From Pseudomonadota bacterium (GTDB lineage Bacteria; Pseudomonadota; Gammaproteobacteria; Burkholderiales; Burkholderiaceae_D), in the NCBI GenBank assembly GCA_023422955.1, contig JAFAGG010000043.1, forward strand, positions 1 to 43,315: DNA of 43,315 nucleotides, read 5' to 3'. A program made the translations under genes and the position numbers. The notes under the pieces were generated by a model. It saw nothing but the letters and a program-made list of their open reading frames with translations. It was not told where the DNA came from and ran no database searches. This document shows, piece after piece, positions 25,714 to 33,513 of this stretch. The stretch's first letter is position 1; each line of letters begins with the position of its first letter.

Positions 25714-26249
25714 GCCCGTGAAAGAGCGGTAGCGGTTGCCGCTTGCTGTTTTCGGCAATCTATCTCTTTCAGACATTCTCGTCAGCACGTTCCCTATCCA
25801 GCCGCTAAGGACAGTAAGCGGCAAACCCTCTCCTTAAAATATTTCGGCTGCCTATTCTTTGGGCAGTCGAAATATCGTCCTTATGCTTGCACGAACAATA
25901 AAATGTTGGCGCAAGTGCTTATCGCTTTCCCAAAATTTCTTCCAAAAATTATTTTCCCTTCAAGTCTTTCTTCAAAAAATTTCCTCAAATCACCGAATAA
26001 GGATTGATCCCCGGAAAATCGGTGTTTAGAATGGGAAACGTTGCTCAGCGTCAAAACAAGAACAAGATCGGATGCTGCGATGTTTCTCATGGACTTTCCT
26101 TTCTTTAAGGAATTTCTTTACAGGAAGTCGCCTCCCGCAGACACACATGCAACGCCTTTTAACCGTTGAGTTCAATCGGGCAATTTCTTTAACTGAAGAA
26201 ATAAAAGCCAGCCCGTGCGGACCCTTCACCGTGAGAAAGACGAGCAGTG
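25714..26249. other. AT-rich intergenic region with hairpins
   Basis: There are 536 bases with no supported gene, markedly more AT-rich than its surroundings from 25830 to 26200. Three hairpins cluster at its left end: AGCGG/CCGCT near 25730, GCCGCT/AGCGGC at 25801-25822, and a 14-bp stem at 25839-25875 (listed separately). The right end must carry the promoter of the hydrolase gene; I found no clear -35/-10 pair. Confidence 0.5.
25839..25875. repeat. 14-bp inverted repeat
   Basis: ATATTTCGGCTGCC (25839-25852) and GGCAGTCGAAATAT (25862-25875) form a 14-base stem with one G-T pair and a 9-base loop. On the plus strand no T-run follows; on the minus strand TTTT follows. It could be a terminator for an unseen minus-strand RNA, a processing hairpin, or an operator. 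Confidence 0.6.
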
Positions 26250-27464
26250 ATGTCCTTATTTCCTATCGTGGCTGGTTTATCCCGCCCTTCCTTTTCCTTC
26301 AAGAATGCATGCCGCCAGCTGGCGGTCGGTTTGAGCCTGGCGGCCTGCTTTTCCGCAGCGCAGTCGCAAAACCTGGATCCGACTTTGAACGAGCAGGTGG
26401 TGATGGTCCCGGTGCAGGCCGACCAGAAGCAGATTGAACTCGAAACCACGCTGTTCACCCCGCCCGGCAACGGCCCGTTCCCGCTGGTGATCATGAATCA
26501 CGGCAAGGAGCGCGGCGAAACTTCCAACCAGAAGCGCGACCGCTTCCTGTCCCTGAGCCGCGAATTCGTCAAGCGCGGTTATGCGGTGGTGGTACCGATG
26601 CGCGAAGGCTTCGGCAAGTCCGGCGGCAAGTACGTGGAAATCAATTGCGACATGACCAGCAACGGCAATATCCAGGCCGATTCGCTGCAAGGCACGCTGG
26701 AATATTTCTCGCGCCAGAGTTGGGTGGACAAGGATCGCATCATCGTGGCCGGTCAATCCTACGGCGGCCTGGCGACCATGGCCTTCGGCACGCGCGGCTT
26801 CCCCGGCGTGAAGGGCTTGATCAATTTTGCCGGCGGCCTGAAGTATCACGGCGGCACCTGCCAATGGGAGAATTCGCTGGAGCTGGCATTCGCCCAGTTC
26901 GGCGCCCAGACCCAGGTGCCCAGCTTGTGGTTCTACGGCGAGAACGACAGCCACTTCGCGCATCCGCTGGCCAATCGCCTGCACCAGGCTTACACCGGCA
27001 ACGGCGGCCTGGCCAAGCTGGTCGCTTTCGGCGCTTTCAAGCGCGATGCGCACGGCCTGGTCGGCAGCCGCGACGGCGTTTCCATCTGGTGGCCGGAAAC
27101 CGAAGCTTTCCTGCGCCAGATCGGCATGCCCACCGAAGTGACGGTGGCATTGGATGAGCCGCAGCGTATGCCGCGCACTGACTATGCTGCGATCGACAAT
27201 ATCGAAGCCATACCTCACGTGCGCCAGAATGGCCGCGACGCCTACCGCACTTTCCTGACCAAGTCCCAGCCGCGCGCCTTCGCCGTCGGTTCCAACGGCG
27301 CGTGGAGCTGGGCCGAAGAGGGTGACGATCCTGCTGCCCGCGCACTGGAATCCTGCCAGCGCGATGCCGGCCAGGCTTGCCAGTTGTATGCGGTGGATGA
27401 TTATGTGGTCTGGTCCGAGCAGCCGGTGATGGCATCGACCGAATCGGGAACGGCAGGCCGGTGA
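26250..27464 (+). CDS. Exported alpha/beta hydrolase, dienelactone-hydrolase-like
   Basis: A 404-residue protein. The N-terminus has a signal peptide with hydrophobic core LAVGLSLAACFSAAQS; cleavage after AQS or lipidation at Cys33 (LAAC) are both possible. The hydrolase domain (about 45-300) has the nucleophile elbow GQSYGG with Ser170, the likely acid Asp233 (GENDSH) and His268 (RDAHG), a complete triad. Residues about 310-389 form a separate C-terminal module (FLTKSQPRAFAVGSNGAW, then two cysteines at 369 and 377 and LYAVDDYVVW). Start: ATG at 26250; a GTG lies 3 bases earlier. The substrate is unknown. It ends before a strong terminator shared with sodB. Confidence 0.85.
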   Translation: MSLFPIVAGLSRPSFSFKNACRQLAVGLSLAACFSAAQSQNLDPTLNEQVVMVPVQADQKQIELETTLFTPPGNGPFPLVIMNHGKERGETSNQKRDRFLSLSREFVKRGYAVVVPMREGFGKSGGKYVEINCDMTSNGNIQADSLQGTLEYFSRQSWVDKDRIIVAGQSYGGLATMAFGTRGFPGVKGLINFAGGLKYHGGTCQWENSLELAFAQFGAQTQVPSLWFYGENDSHFAHPLANRLHQAYTGNGGLAKLVAFGAFKRDAHGLVGSRDGVSIWWPETEAFLRQIGMPTEVTVALDEPQRMPRTDYAAIDNIEAIPHVRQNGRDAYRTFLTKSQPRAFAVGSNGAWSWAEEGDDPAARALESCQRDAGQACQLYAVDDYVVWSEQPVMASTESGTAGR

Positions 27465-27505
27465 GAACCGCGCCGGCAAGATGAGGCGGCAATGATCCGC
27501 GCAAT

Positions 27506-27537
27506 AAAAAAGCCAGTGCTGATGCACTGGCTTTTTT
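27506..27537. terminator. Bidirectional terminator between hydrolase and sodB
   Basis: A perfect 14-base stem, AAAAAAGCCAGTGC (27506-27519) with GCACTGGCTTTTTT (27524-27537) and loop TGAT. It has an A-run on one side and a T-run on the other, so it works for both converging genes. Confidence 0.95.
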
Positions 27538-27594
27538 GTTTCTGCCAAGCCGACGCGGTTGGCGCCGGCTTCAGGGCTTCATTATGCGAATTGC

Positions 27595-28173
27595 TTAAGC
27601 AAAGTTCTTCGCAACGAAATCCCAGTTTACGACATTCCAGAATGCTTCCACGAACTTGGGACGCGCATTGCGGTAGTCGATGTAGTAAGCATGCTCCCAC
27701 ACGTCGCAGGTCAGCAGTGGCTTGTCGGACGTGGTCAGCGGGGTGGCGGCGTTCGAGGTATTCACGATATCCACGGAACCGTCGGCTTTCTTGACCAGCC
27801 AGGTCCAGCCGGAACCGAAGTTGCCGACGCAGGACTTGGTGAATTCTTCCTTGAACTTGTCGAAGGAACCCCATTTCTGGTTGATCGCATCAGCCACGGC
27901 ACCGGTCGGTGCGCCGCCGGCGTTCGGTGCCATGCAGTTCCAGAAGAAGGTGTGGTTCCAGACCTGAGCGGAGTTGTTGAAAACGCCGCCGGAGGATTTC
28001 TTGATGATCTCTTCCAGGGACAGGTTTTCGAACTCGGTGCCCTTGATCAGGTTGTTCAGGTTGGTGACGTAAGCCTGGTGGTGTTTACCGTAGTGGAATT
28101 CCAGGGTCTCTGCCGAAATATGCGGTTGCAGTGCGTCCTTGGCATAAGGCAGGGGAGGCAGCGTATGTTCCAT
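27595..28173 (-). CDS. sodB: Superoxide dismutase, iron type
   Basis: Converts superoxide to oxygen and hydrogen peroxide in the cytoplasm. The protein has 192 residues. Metal ligands are visible: His in FHYGKHHQAYVTNLN, His in VWNHTFFWNCM, and Asp and His in CDVWEHAYYIDYRN. The sequence pattern (FFWNCMAPNAGGAPTG, then GSGWTWLVKKADG) is that of the FeSOD group. I chose the ATG at 28173 (MEHTLPPLPYA), with AAAGGA upstream; the frame extends to 28221. A 10-bp direct repeat lies 48-69 bases upstream. The gene follows xseA on the same strand with a 204-base gap, so it probably has its own promoter. Confidence 0.97.
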   Translation of the reverse strand: MEHTLPPLPYAKDALQPHISAETLEFHYGKHHQAYVTNLNNLIKGTEFENLSLEEIIKKSSGGVFNNSAQVWNHTFFWNCMAPNAGGAPTGAVADAINQKWGSFDKFKEEFTKSCVGNFGSGWTWLVKKADGSVDIVNTSNAATPLTTSDKPLLTCDVWEHAYYIDYRNARPKFVEAFWNVVNWDFVAKNFA

Positions 28174-28220
28174 GATTAGTCCTTTCTCTCTTTTTTGATA
28201 TAAACCGCTAGTAATTTCCA

Positions 28221-28242
28221 AGTCTGTGGAAGAGTCTGTGGA
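28221..28242. repeat. Direct repeat upstream of sodB
   Basis: AGTCTGTGGA occurs at 28221-28230 and again at 28233-28242 with a 12-base period. It lies in the sodB promoter region and could be a regulator site. A bulged hairpin (28263-28284, CAATTTAGCG with CGCTAATTG) lies further upstream and may end the xseA transcript. Confidence 0.5.
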
Positions 28243-28377
28243 TGACTATGTTCCATAGATGACAATTTAGCGAAGCGCTAATTGTATGCCGGATGCGCCT
28301 TTCGTGCAGCTTGCATGTCGCGCTTCCTGCATGAGCCAGCTCAAGCTCGGCCATCGGTTTGCCTGGCCCGGCCGAGG

Positions 28378-29739
28378 TCAATCCAGCGTCGGCTGGACGC
28401 TGGCCACGCCTATGGTGGCGCTGCCTTCAGCCAGTCGCAGCGTCAGGTTTTCGCGCGGTTTCAGGGCTTTGGGAGAGCGGATCACATTGCCCTTGGCATC
28501 GGTGACCAGCGCATAGCCGCGCTCCAGCGTGCGTTGCGGATTGAGCAATTCCAGCTGCGCCGACAGCGCGCCGACTTGCTGGCGCCGGCGCGACACGGTA
28601 ATGCCCGCCTGGCAGTTCAGCCGATGGCCGTAATCGTGCAACTGCATGCGCAGCGCGCGGGTATTGGGACGGTAGCTGCCCAGCCGGTTATGCAAACGGC
28701 TGAGATTCAGGCGCGCCTGCGCCAGCGGCGTGCGGGTGGCATGCGCGAGTTCGGCCTGCAGGTTGCGCAGCTTCAGGCGCTGGTGCGCGATGTAGGTGGT
28801 CGGACTGACTAGGCGGCGCGCCATCCAGTCCAGGCTTTGCGCCGTTTCGGACAGGCGGCGCTGCATCGCGCGCGCCAGGTCGTCGGCATGCATTTCAAGT
28901 TCCGCCAGCCAGTCTGCGCGCGGCGTGACCGCCAGCTCGGCGGCCGCAGTCGGCGTGGGCGCGCGCAGATCGGCGGCAAAGTCGGCGATGGTGAAATCGG
29001 TTTCATGGCCGACGCCGCAAATCACCGGCATGCTGCAGGCGGCCATCGCGCGCGCCACCGCTTCATGATTGAAGGCCCACAAGTCCTCTATGCTGCCGCC
29101 GCCGCGGCATACCAGCAGCACTTCGCATTCGGCCCGTTCCGAAGCCGTGCTTATCATGCGGGCAAGCTTTTCACCCGCGCCTTCGCCCTGTACCGGCGTG
29201 GGATACAAAATTACCGACACATGCGGCGCGCGCCGCCGCAGCGTGGTCAGCACGTCGCGCAGCGCCGCTGCCTGCGGGCTGGTGACGATGCCCAGGGTCC
29301 TGGGAAAGGCGGGAAGAGGGCGCTTGGTGTCGGGATCGAACAGGCCTTCTTTCGCCAGCTTTTCTTTCAGCTGCAGGAAGGCTTCATACAGGTTGCCCAC
29401 GCCGGCGCGGCGTATCGCTTCCACGTTGAGCTGATAATCGCCGCGCGGCGCATATAGCGTGACCAGCGCGCGCACCTCGACCTTGTCGCCTTCGCGCGGC
29501 GTGAAACCGGCATGCTGGGCCCGCCCCTTGAACATGACCGCCCGCACCTGGGCGGCTTCATCCTTGAGGGTGAAATACCAATGGCCGGAGGCGGCGCGGG
29601 TGAAATTGGAAATCTCGCCGGAAACCCAGGCCAGCGGAAAACTGCGTTCCAGAAGCCTTGCTACCGCTTGGTTTAACGCGGAGACCGGCAGCACAGCTGG
29701 CGTACTATCAGGGTTTTTCAAATCATCTTCAGATTTCAT
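28378..29739 (-). CDS. xseA: Exodeoxyribonuclease VII large subunit
   Basis: Catalytic subunit of exonuclease VII, which degrades single-stranded DNA to oligonucleotides together with XseB. The protein has 453 residues. The N-terminal OB-fold starts at LPVSALNQAVARLLE, with WVSGEISNFTRAASGHWYF. The catalytic core is visible as LGIVTSPQAAALRDVL, LVCRGGGSIEDLWAFN and CGVGHETDFTIADF, and is followed by a long coiled-coil region and a C-terminal anchor NPQRTLERGYALV. I use the ATG at 29739 (MKSEDDLKN); an upstream ATG at 29775 in the same frame is also possible. xseB is not in the window. It is divergent from exbB. Confidence 0.96.
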   Translation of the reverse strand: MKSEDDLKNPDSTPAVLPVSALNQAVARLLERSFPLAWVSGEISNFTRAASGHWYFTLKDEAAQVRAVMFKGRAQHAGFTPREGDKVEVRALVTLYAPRGDYQLNVEAIRRAGVGNLYEAFLQLKEKLAKEGLFDPDTKRPLPAFPRTLGIVTSPQAAALRDVLTTLRRRAPHVSVILYPTPVQGEGAGEKLARMISTASERAECEVLLVCRGGGSIEDLWAFNHEAVARAMAACSMPVICGVGHETDFTIADFAADLRAPTPTAAAELAVTPRADWLAELEMHADDLARAMQRRLSETAQSLDWMARRLVSPTTYIAHQRLKLRNLQAELAHATRTPLAQARLNLSRLHNRLGSYRPNTRALRMQLHDYGHRLNCQAGITVSRRRQQVGALSAQLELLNPQRTLERGYALVTDAKGNVIRSPKALKPRENLTLRLAEGSATIGVASVQPTLD

Positions 29740-29832
29740 GCGGGTTTCCAAGGCTAATCTGTCCACAGTGCGCATCAGGCCTGCAAATTTTTGTAAGTAA
29801 ATTTTTCATTTGACTGCTTGAATTGTAAGTGA

Positions 29833-29898
29833 TTGATTTTAAAGAGAAATATTTTATTTGATATGGCTTAAATTCAAATAAAAACGCTTTTAAATCAA
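29833..29898. repeat. Nested AT-rich inverted repeats
   Basis: The inner pair TTTTATTTGA (29852-29861) and TCAAATAAAA (29874-29883) is perfect over 10 bases. The outer pair TTGATTTTAAAG (29833-29844) and CTTTTAAATCAA (29887-29898) matches at 11 of 12. It lies between the divergent genes xseA and exbB, where a terminator is not expected. The surrounding 29790-29900 is very AT-rich. The rest of 29776-30143 holds the DnaA box and the exbB promoter candidate and no gene. Confidence 0.7.
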
Positions 29899-29954
29899 GT
29901 ACTTCGCTTCCTTGTTCGCGGGTTGTTCACAAAGTTATCCACAGGCCTGAATCG

Positions 29955-29963
29955 TCCGGCAGC
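29955..29963 (+). promoter_or_regulatory. Consensus DnaA box
   Basis: TTATCCACA is a perfect match to the DnaA binding consensus. A weaker match, TTGTTCACA, lies just upstream (29943-29951). Both sit 57 bases or less after the AT-rich inverted repeats. No dnaA, dnaN or gyrB gene is near, so this is not the normal oriC context. Confidence 0.45.
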
Positions 29964-30075
29964 GCGCATGGCGCCTGAAAAGCGCTGATCAGGCAAGCGG
30001 TTTCAGCACTTTGCAGTCCAGCGTATGAATTGCGGCACAGTCGCAGTCAGGTCGCTATTTTGCGTCGTCTCTTGC

Positions 30076-30104
30076 TTGCTCACAAGCACTCAACACGCTA
30101 CATT
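30076..30104 (+). promoter_or_regulatory. Candidate promoter of exbB
   Basis: TTGCTC (30076-30081), a 17-base spacer and TACATT (30099-30104) fit a sigma-70 promoter with about a 33-base leader before the TTG start of exbB. It is judged by eye only. Confidence 0.4.
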
Positions 30105-30143
30105 CTCCGTCCTGAAGTTCTGTTTCCTGCAGAGGAGTTGTCT

Positions 30144-30758
30144 TTGTTTGCGATTATTCAAGCCGCCGGCTGGCCGATCTGGTTCCTGCTGGTCATGTCC
30201 GTCGTAGCCCTTACCCTGATCATCGAACGTTCGCTGGCTTTGCGGCGCAAGCGCATCCTTCCTCCCAATCTGCTGCAGGAAGTCGTGAATGTCTACAAGT
30301 CCGGCAAGGCCAAGCCGGAAGTGATCGCCAACCTGGCCGACAATTCCCCGCTGGGCAAGGTGCTGGCCGCCGGCCTGCGCAATGCCGACGCGCCGCGCGA
30401 AGTGATGAAGGAATCCATCGAGGAAGCCGGCCGCAGCGCCGCTCACGACATGGAACGCTTCCTGACTTCGCTGGGCACGATCGCCACGCTGGCGCCGCTG
30501 ATGGGCCTGTTCGGCACCATCGTCGGCATGATAGAGATTTTCGGTTCGCAAAATGGCAGTGGCGCCAACCCGGCGCAACTGGCGCACGGCATCTCGGTGG
30601 CGCTGTACAACACCGGTTTCGGCTTGGCGATTGCGATGCCGGCGCTGCTGTTCTATCGCCATTTCCGCGCGCTGGTCGACAGCTTCGTGGTCGACATGGA
30701 GCAGCAGGCGGTGCGCTTCGTGGATAGCATCCACCATTTGCGCAAGAAAGCCGCTTAA
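30144..30758 (+). CDS. exbB: MotA/TolQ/ExbB proton channel protein
   Basis: Inner-membrane proton-channel subunit that with ExbD (or as a TolQR pair) drives outer-membrane transport or envelope functions. With the start used here the protein has 204 residues, normal for this group. Three helices are visible: WPIWFLLVMSVVALTLIIE, then TSLGTIATLAPLMGLFGTIV and GISVALYNTGFGLAIAMPAL. I chose the TTG at 30144 (product begins MFAIIQAAGW) because AGAGGAG lies 6 bases before it; no ATG fits, and the frame upstream to 30030 does not look coding. It is followed after 20 bases by exbD. No tonB is nearby. Confidence 0.92.
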   Translation: MFAIIQAAGWPIWFLLVMSVVALTLIIERSLALRRKRILPPNLLQEVVNVYKSGKAKPEVIANLADNSPLGKVLAAGLRNADAPREVMKESIEEAGRSAAHDMERFLTSLGTIATLAPLMGLFGTIVGMIEIFGSQNGSGANPAQLAHGISVALYNTGFGLAIAMPALLFYRHFRALVDSFVVDMEQQAVRFVDSIHHLRKKAA

Positions 30759-30778
30759 GGTCGGGAAGAAGGCAAGCC

Positions 30779-31216
30779 ATGAATTTTCGCAAGGGTCTGC
30801 GCCGGGAAGAGCCGGAAATCAACCTGATCGCTTTCATCGACATCCTGCTGGTGATCCTGATCTTCCTGATGGTGACCACGACTTACAGCCGTTCGACCGC
30901 GCTGGACGTGACGCTGCCGACGGCCGATGCCAATAAGGCAGTGGAGCGGCCGGCGGAAATCCACGTGGTGGTCGATGCACAGGGCCGTTATGCCATCGAT
31001 AACCAGCAAGTTCCCTATCGCGATGTAGCCGGCCTGGCCAACGATCTGCAGCGCGCCGCCGCAGGCAAGGGCGGCGAACGTGGACCGATCATCGTGATCA
31101 GCGCCGATGCGCTGGCGGCGCACCAGTCTGTCATCAATGTGATGGAAGCGGCGCGCATAGCGGGAATGGCGCAGCTGACGTTCGCAGCGCAAGCGTCCTC
31201 CACCGGCCGCCGTTAA
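30779..31216 (+). CDS. exbD: ExbD/TolR-family protein
   Basis: Partner of ExbB; a 145-residue protein with one N-terminal membrane helix and a periplasmic domain. The functional Asp is Asp21 in INLIAFIDILLVILIFLMV. The periplasmic domain runs from about residue 50 (PAEIHVVVDAQGRYAID) to AAQAS. GGGAAGAAGG stands upstream of the ATG. The short spacing to exbB indicates one transcript. A terminator-like hairpin follows before lpxK. Confidence 0.93.
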   Translation: MNFRKGLRREEPEINLIAFIDILLVILIFLMVTTTYSRSTALDVTLPTADANKAVERPAEIHVVVDAQGRYAIDNQQVPYRDVAGLANDLQRAAAGKGGERGPIIVISADALAAHQSVINVMEAARIAGMAQLTFAAQASSTGRR

Positions 31217-31240
31217 AATTTTCCTTGGCCGCCGCCTGTC

Positions 31241-31264
31241 AAAGCCGGGCTCGCGGCTTTGTTT
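31241..31264 (+). terminator. Probable terminator after exbBD
   Basis: AAAGCCG (31241-31247) and CGGCTTT (31254-31260) pair perfectly with loop GGCTCG, followed by GTTT. The stem is short but GC-rich. It suggests that lpxK and the following genes are at least partly transcribed separately. Confidence 0.55.
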
Positions 31265-31312
31265 CAGTCCGCCTTGTTCAGCCGTATTAGTCCGTATTAA
31301 AGAAACTTGCCC

Positions 31313-32350
31313 TTGCCGTCTTCACCTTCTCAACTGGAAACCACGCTGACCCGCAACTGGATGCGGCGCGGCCTGCTGGCCTGGTGCCTGCTGCCGCTGG
31401 CCGGGCTGTTCGGCGTGCTGGCCGCGTTGCGGCGCTGCCTGTACCGGCTGGGATGGATGAAAGTGGCACGCCTGCCGGTGCCGGTGATCGTGGTCGGCAA
31501 CCTGTTCGTGGGCGGTACCGGCAAGACGCCGATGGTGATTTTTCTGGTCGAAGCGCTGCGCGCCGCCGGCTTTCAGCCGGGCGTGATTTCGCGCGGCTAC
31601 GGCAGCAAGGAAAGCGCGCCGCAGGCGGTCACGTCCGCCTCTTCGCCTCAGGATGTCGGCGACGAACCTTTGCTGATTGCGCAGCGCACCGCTTGCCCGG
31701 TAATGGTGGGGCGTAACCGGGTGGCAACCGCGCAGGCCTTGCTGGCGCAGTATCCGCAAGTGAATGTGATTCTGTCGGACGACGGCTTGCAGCATTACGC
31801 GCTGGGCCGCGATATTGAAATCGTGCTGTTCGATGCGCGCGGCGGCGGCAATGGCTGGCTGCTGCCGGCCGGGCCCTTGCGCGAACCGCTGTCGCGGCCG
31901 CGCGATTTCACCGTGATCAATGGCGGAAAGGCCGCTGGCCTGGACGGCGACACGATTGCGATGCAATTGGTAGGCGAGAGCGCCTATCCGCTGAATGCAC
32001 CTTCCCGCCCGCGCCCGCTGGCCGATTTCATGCAGCAGAACGGTCAGGCCCCCAAATTGCTGGCCGCTGCCGGCATCGGCAATCCGGCGCGCTTTTTCGG
32101 CATGCTGCAAACCGCCGGCCTGAAGATTGACACCCTACCGCTGCCGGATCATTACGACTATGCCGACCATCCTTTCGCAGCTGTTCAGGCCGATATTATT
32201 CTGATCACCGAGAAGGATGCAGTAAAATGTCGCAACATTGAAGCCTTGAGAAACGATCCGCGCCTGTGGGTGGTGCCGGTCACCGCGCAAGTCGATGCGG
32301 CTTTGCCAGAAAGAATTGTGGAGAAATTACGTGGATACCCGACTGCTTGA
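31313..32350 (+). CDS. lpxK: Tetraacyldisaccharide 4'-kinase LpxK
   Basis: Phosphorylates the 4' position of the lipid A precursor disaccharide at the inner membrane (step 6 of lipid A synthesis). The protein has 345 residues. One N-terminal membrane helix (LLAWCLLPLAGLFGVLAAL) precedes the P-loop in VVGNLFVGGTGKTPMV. Further family signs are PGVISRGYGS, VGDEPLLIAQ and LSDDGLQHYALGRDIEIV. The start is uncertain: no ATG fits. The TTG at 31313 has AAAGAAA at good spacing, and a TTG at 31307 is the alternative. Its end overlaps the start of the Trm112-like gene by 20 bases. Confidence 0.94.
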   Translation: MPSSPSQLETTLTRNWMRRGLLAWCLLPLAGLFGVLAALRRCLYRLGWMKVARLPVPVIVVGNLFVGGTGKTPMVIFLVEALRAAGFQPGVISRGYGSKESAPQAVTSASSPQDVGDEPLLIAQRTACPVMVGRNRVATAQALLAQYPQVNVILSDDGLQHYALGRDIEIVLFDARGGGNGWLLPAGPLREPLSRPRDFTVINGGKAAGLDGDTIAMQLVGESAYPLNAPSRPRPLADFMQQNGQAPKLLAAAGIGNPARFFGMLQTAGLKIDTLPLPDHYDYADHPFAAVQADIILITEKDAVKCRNIEALRNDPRLWVVPVTAQVDAALPERIVEKLRGYPTA

Positions 32351-32528
32351 TATCTTGGTTTGTCCTGTCTGCAAGGGCCCGCTGCAATACGACAAAAAAG
32401 CGCAGGAACTGATTTGCAAGGCTGACAAGCTGGCTTACCCGATACGCGACGGCATTCCCATCATGTGGGCCGAAGAAGCGCGCGAACTCGGTATCGATCC
32501 GGTAACGACAACGCCGCCCAGCCTGTAA
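32331..32528 (+). CDS. Trm112-family protein (UPF0434, YcaR-like)
   Basis: A 65-residue protein with the pattern TRLLDILVCPVCKGPL, then LICKADKLAYPIRDGIPIM. It belongs to the bacterial Trm112-like/UPF0434 group; eukaryotic Trm112 activates methyltransferases, but the bacterial role is not settled. A CPVC pair is present, with only one further Cys, so a full zinc site is unlikely. The start is a GTG at 32331 with GGAGAAA upstream, inside the end of lpxK, which points to translational coupling. It lies between lpxK and kdsB, its usual place. Confidence 0.92.
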   Translation: MDTRLLDILVCPVCKGPLQYDKKAQELICKADKLAYPIRDGIPIMWAEEARELGIDPVTTTPPSL

Positions 32529-32625
32529 GCAAAGCGGCGCACAGGTTGCGCTGCAATTCTTCTTGTCTCAAGGTGCCTTGCACCTTGTTTGCATTCTTTT
32601 TCTGCATCCCTCGGAATCCTGAAGC

Positions 32626-33378
32626 ATGTCCTTTACCGTCATCATTCCTGCGCGCCTGGCTTCCACGCGCCTGCCGAACAAGCCGCTGGCCGACCTGGGC
32701 GGCAAGCCCATGGTGGTGCGCGTGGCTGAACAGGCGATGAAAGCCGGCGCGGCGCAGGTGATCGTGGCAACCGATCATGCGGACATCCTGAATGCCTGCA
32801 CCCGGCATGGCGTCGATGCGCGCATGACCCGCGCCGACCATCCTTCCGGCACCGACCGCATCGCGGAAGTGGCGGCGGCAGTGGGACTGGCGGACGATGC
32901 AGTGGTGGTGAACGTGCAGGGCGACGAGCCGCTGATCGATCCGGCGCTGATTGCTGCCACGGCTGCGCTGATTCGCGCCGATGTGCCGATGGCAACTGCG
33001 GCGCATGAACTGGATAATGTGGAAGAAGCCTTCAATCCCAACGTGGTGAAGGTGGTGCTGGACAAGGCCGGCAAGGCGCTTTATTTTTCGCGTGCGACCA
33101 TTGCCTGGCACCGCGACGGCTTTGCGCAAACCCGGCAGGCGCTGCCGGCAGGTTATCGCCCCTTGCGGCATATCGGCCTGTACGCCTACACCAACGCTTT
33201 CCTGCAAGCCTATCCGCGCCTGCAGGTGTCGCCGCTGGAGCAGATCGAGGCCTTGGAACAATTGCGCGCGCTATGGCATGGTTATCCGATTGCCGTGCAT
33301 GTCACCGACAGCATCCCGGCCGCCGGCATCGATACGCCGGAAGACCTGGAACGCGTGCGTAAGGTTTATGGGATGTAG
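32626..33378 (+). CDS. kdsB: CMP-KDO synthetase KdsB
   Basis: Activates 3-deoxy-D-manno-octulosonate with CTP to CMP-KDO for the lipopolysaccharide core. The protein has 250 residues. The N-terminal nucleotide site IIPARLASTRLPNKPLADLG is present, followed by DHPSGTDRIAEVA and VVNVQGDEPLIDP, all typical of KdsB. GGAATCCTGAA precedes the ATG. It lies in the lpxK-Trm112-kdsB-adk order seen in other Burkholderiales, linking KDO and lipid A steps. Confidence 0.97.
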   Translation: MSFTVIIPARLASTRLPNKPLADLGGKPMVVRVAEQAMKAGAAQVIVATDHADILNACTRHGVDARMTRADHPSGTDRIAEVAAAVGLADDAVVVNVQGDEPLIDPALIAATAALIRADVPMATAAHELDNVEEAFNPNVVKVVLDKAGKALYFSRATIAWHRDGFAQTRQALPAGYRPLRHIGLYAYTNAFLQAYPRLQVSPLEQIEALEQLRALWHGYPIAVHVTDSIPAAGIDTPEDLERVRKVYGM

Positions 33379-33513
33379 CAAACCCCGGAACGCCGCAGGA
33401 CTCGAATTGTGATGAATCTGTGGTAAGTTCCTTGCCATCCCCATGGCGGCGGTGCAGTGAAAAACCAGCCGCCGCGACGAAACGAATTTTCAAAACTAGA
33501 CTAGGAAATCCTC

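Noticed and set aside
29790..29963. Chromosomal replication origin
   Set aside because: Only one consensus DnaA box and no dnaA, dnaN, gyrB or rpmH nearby; reported only as a possible DnaA-regulated site.
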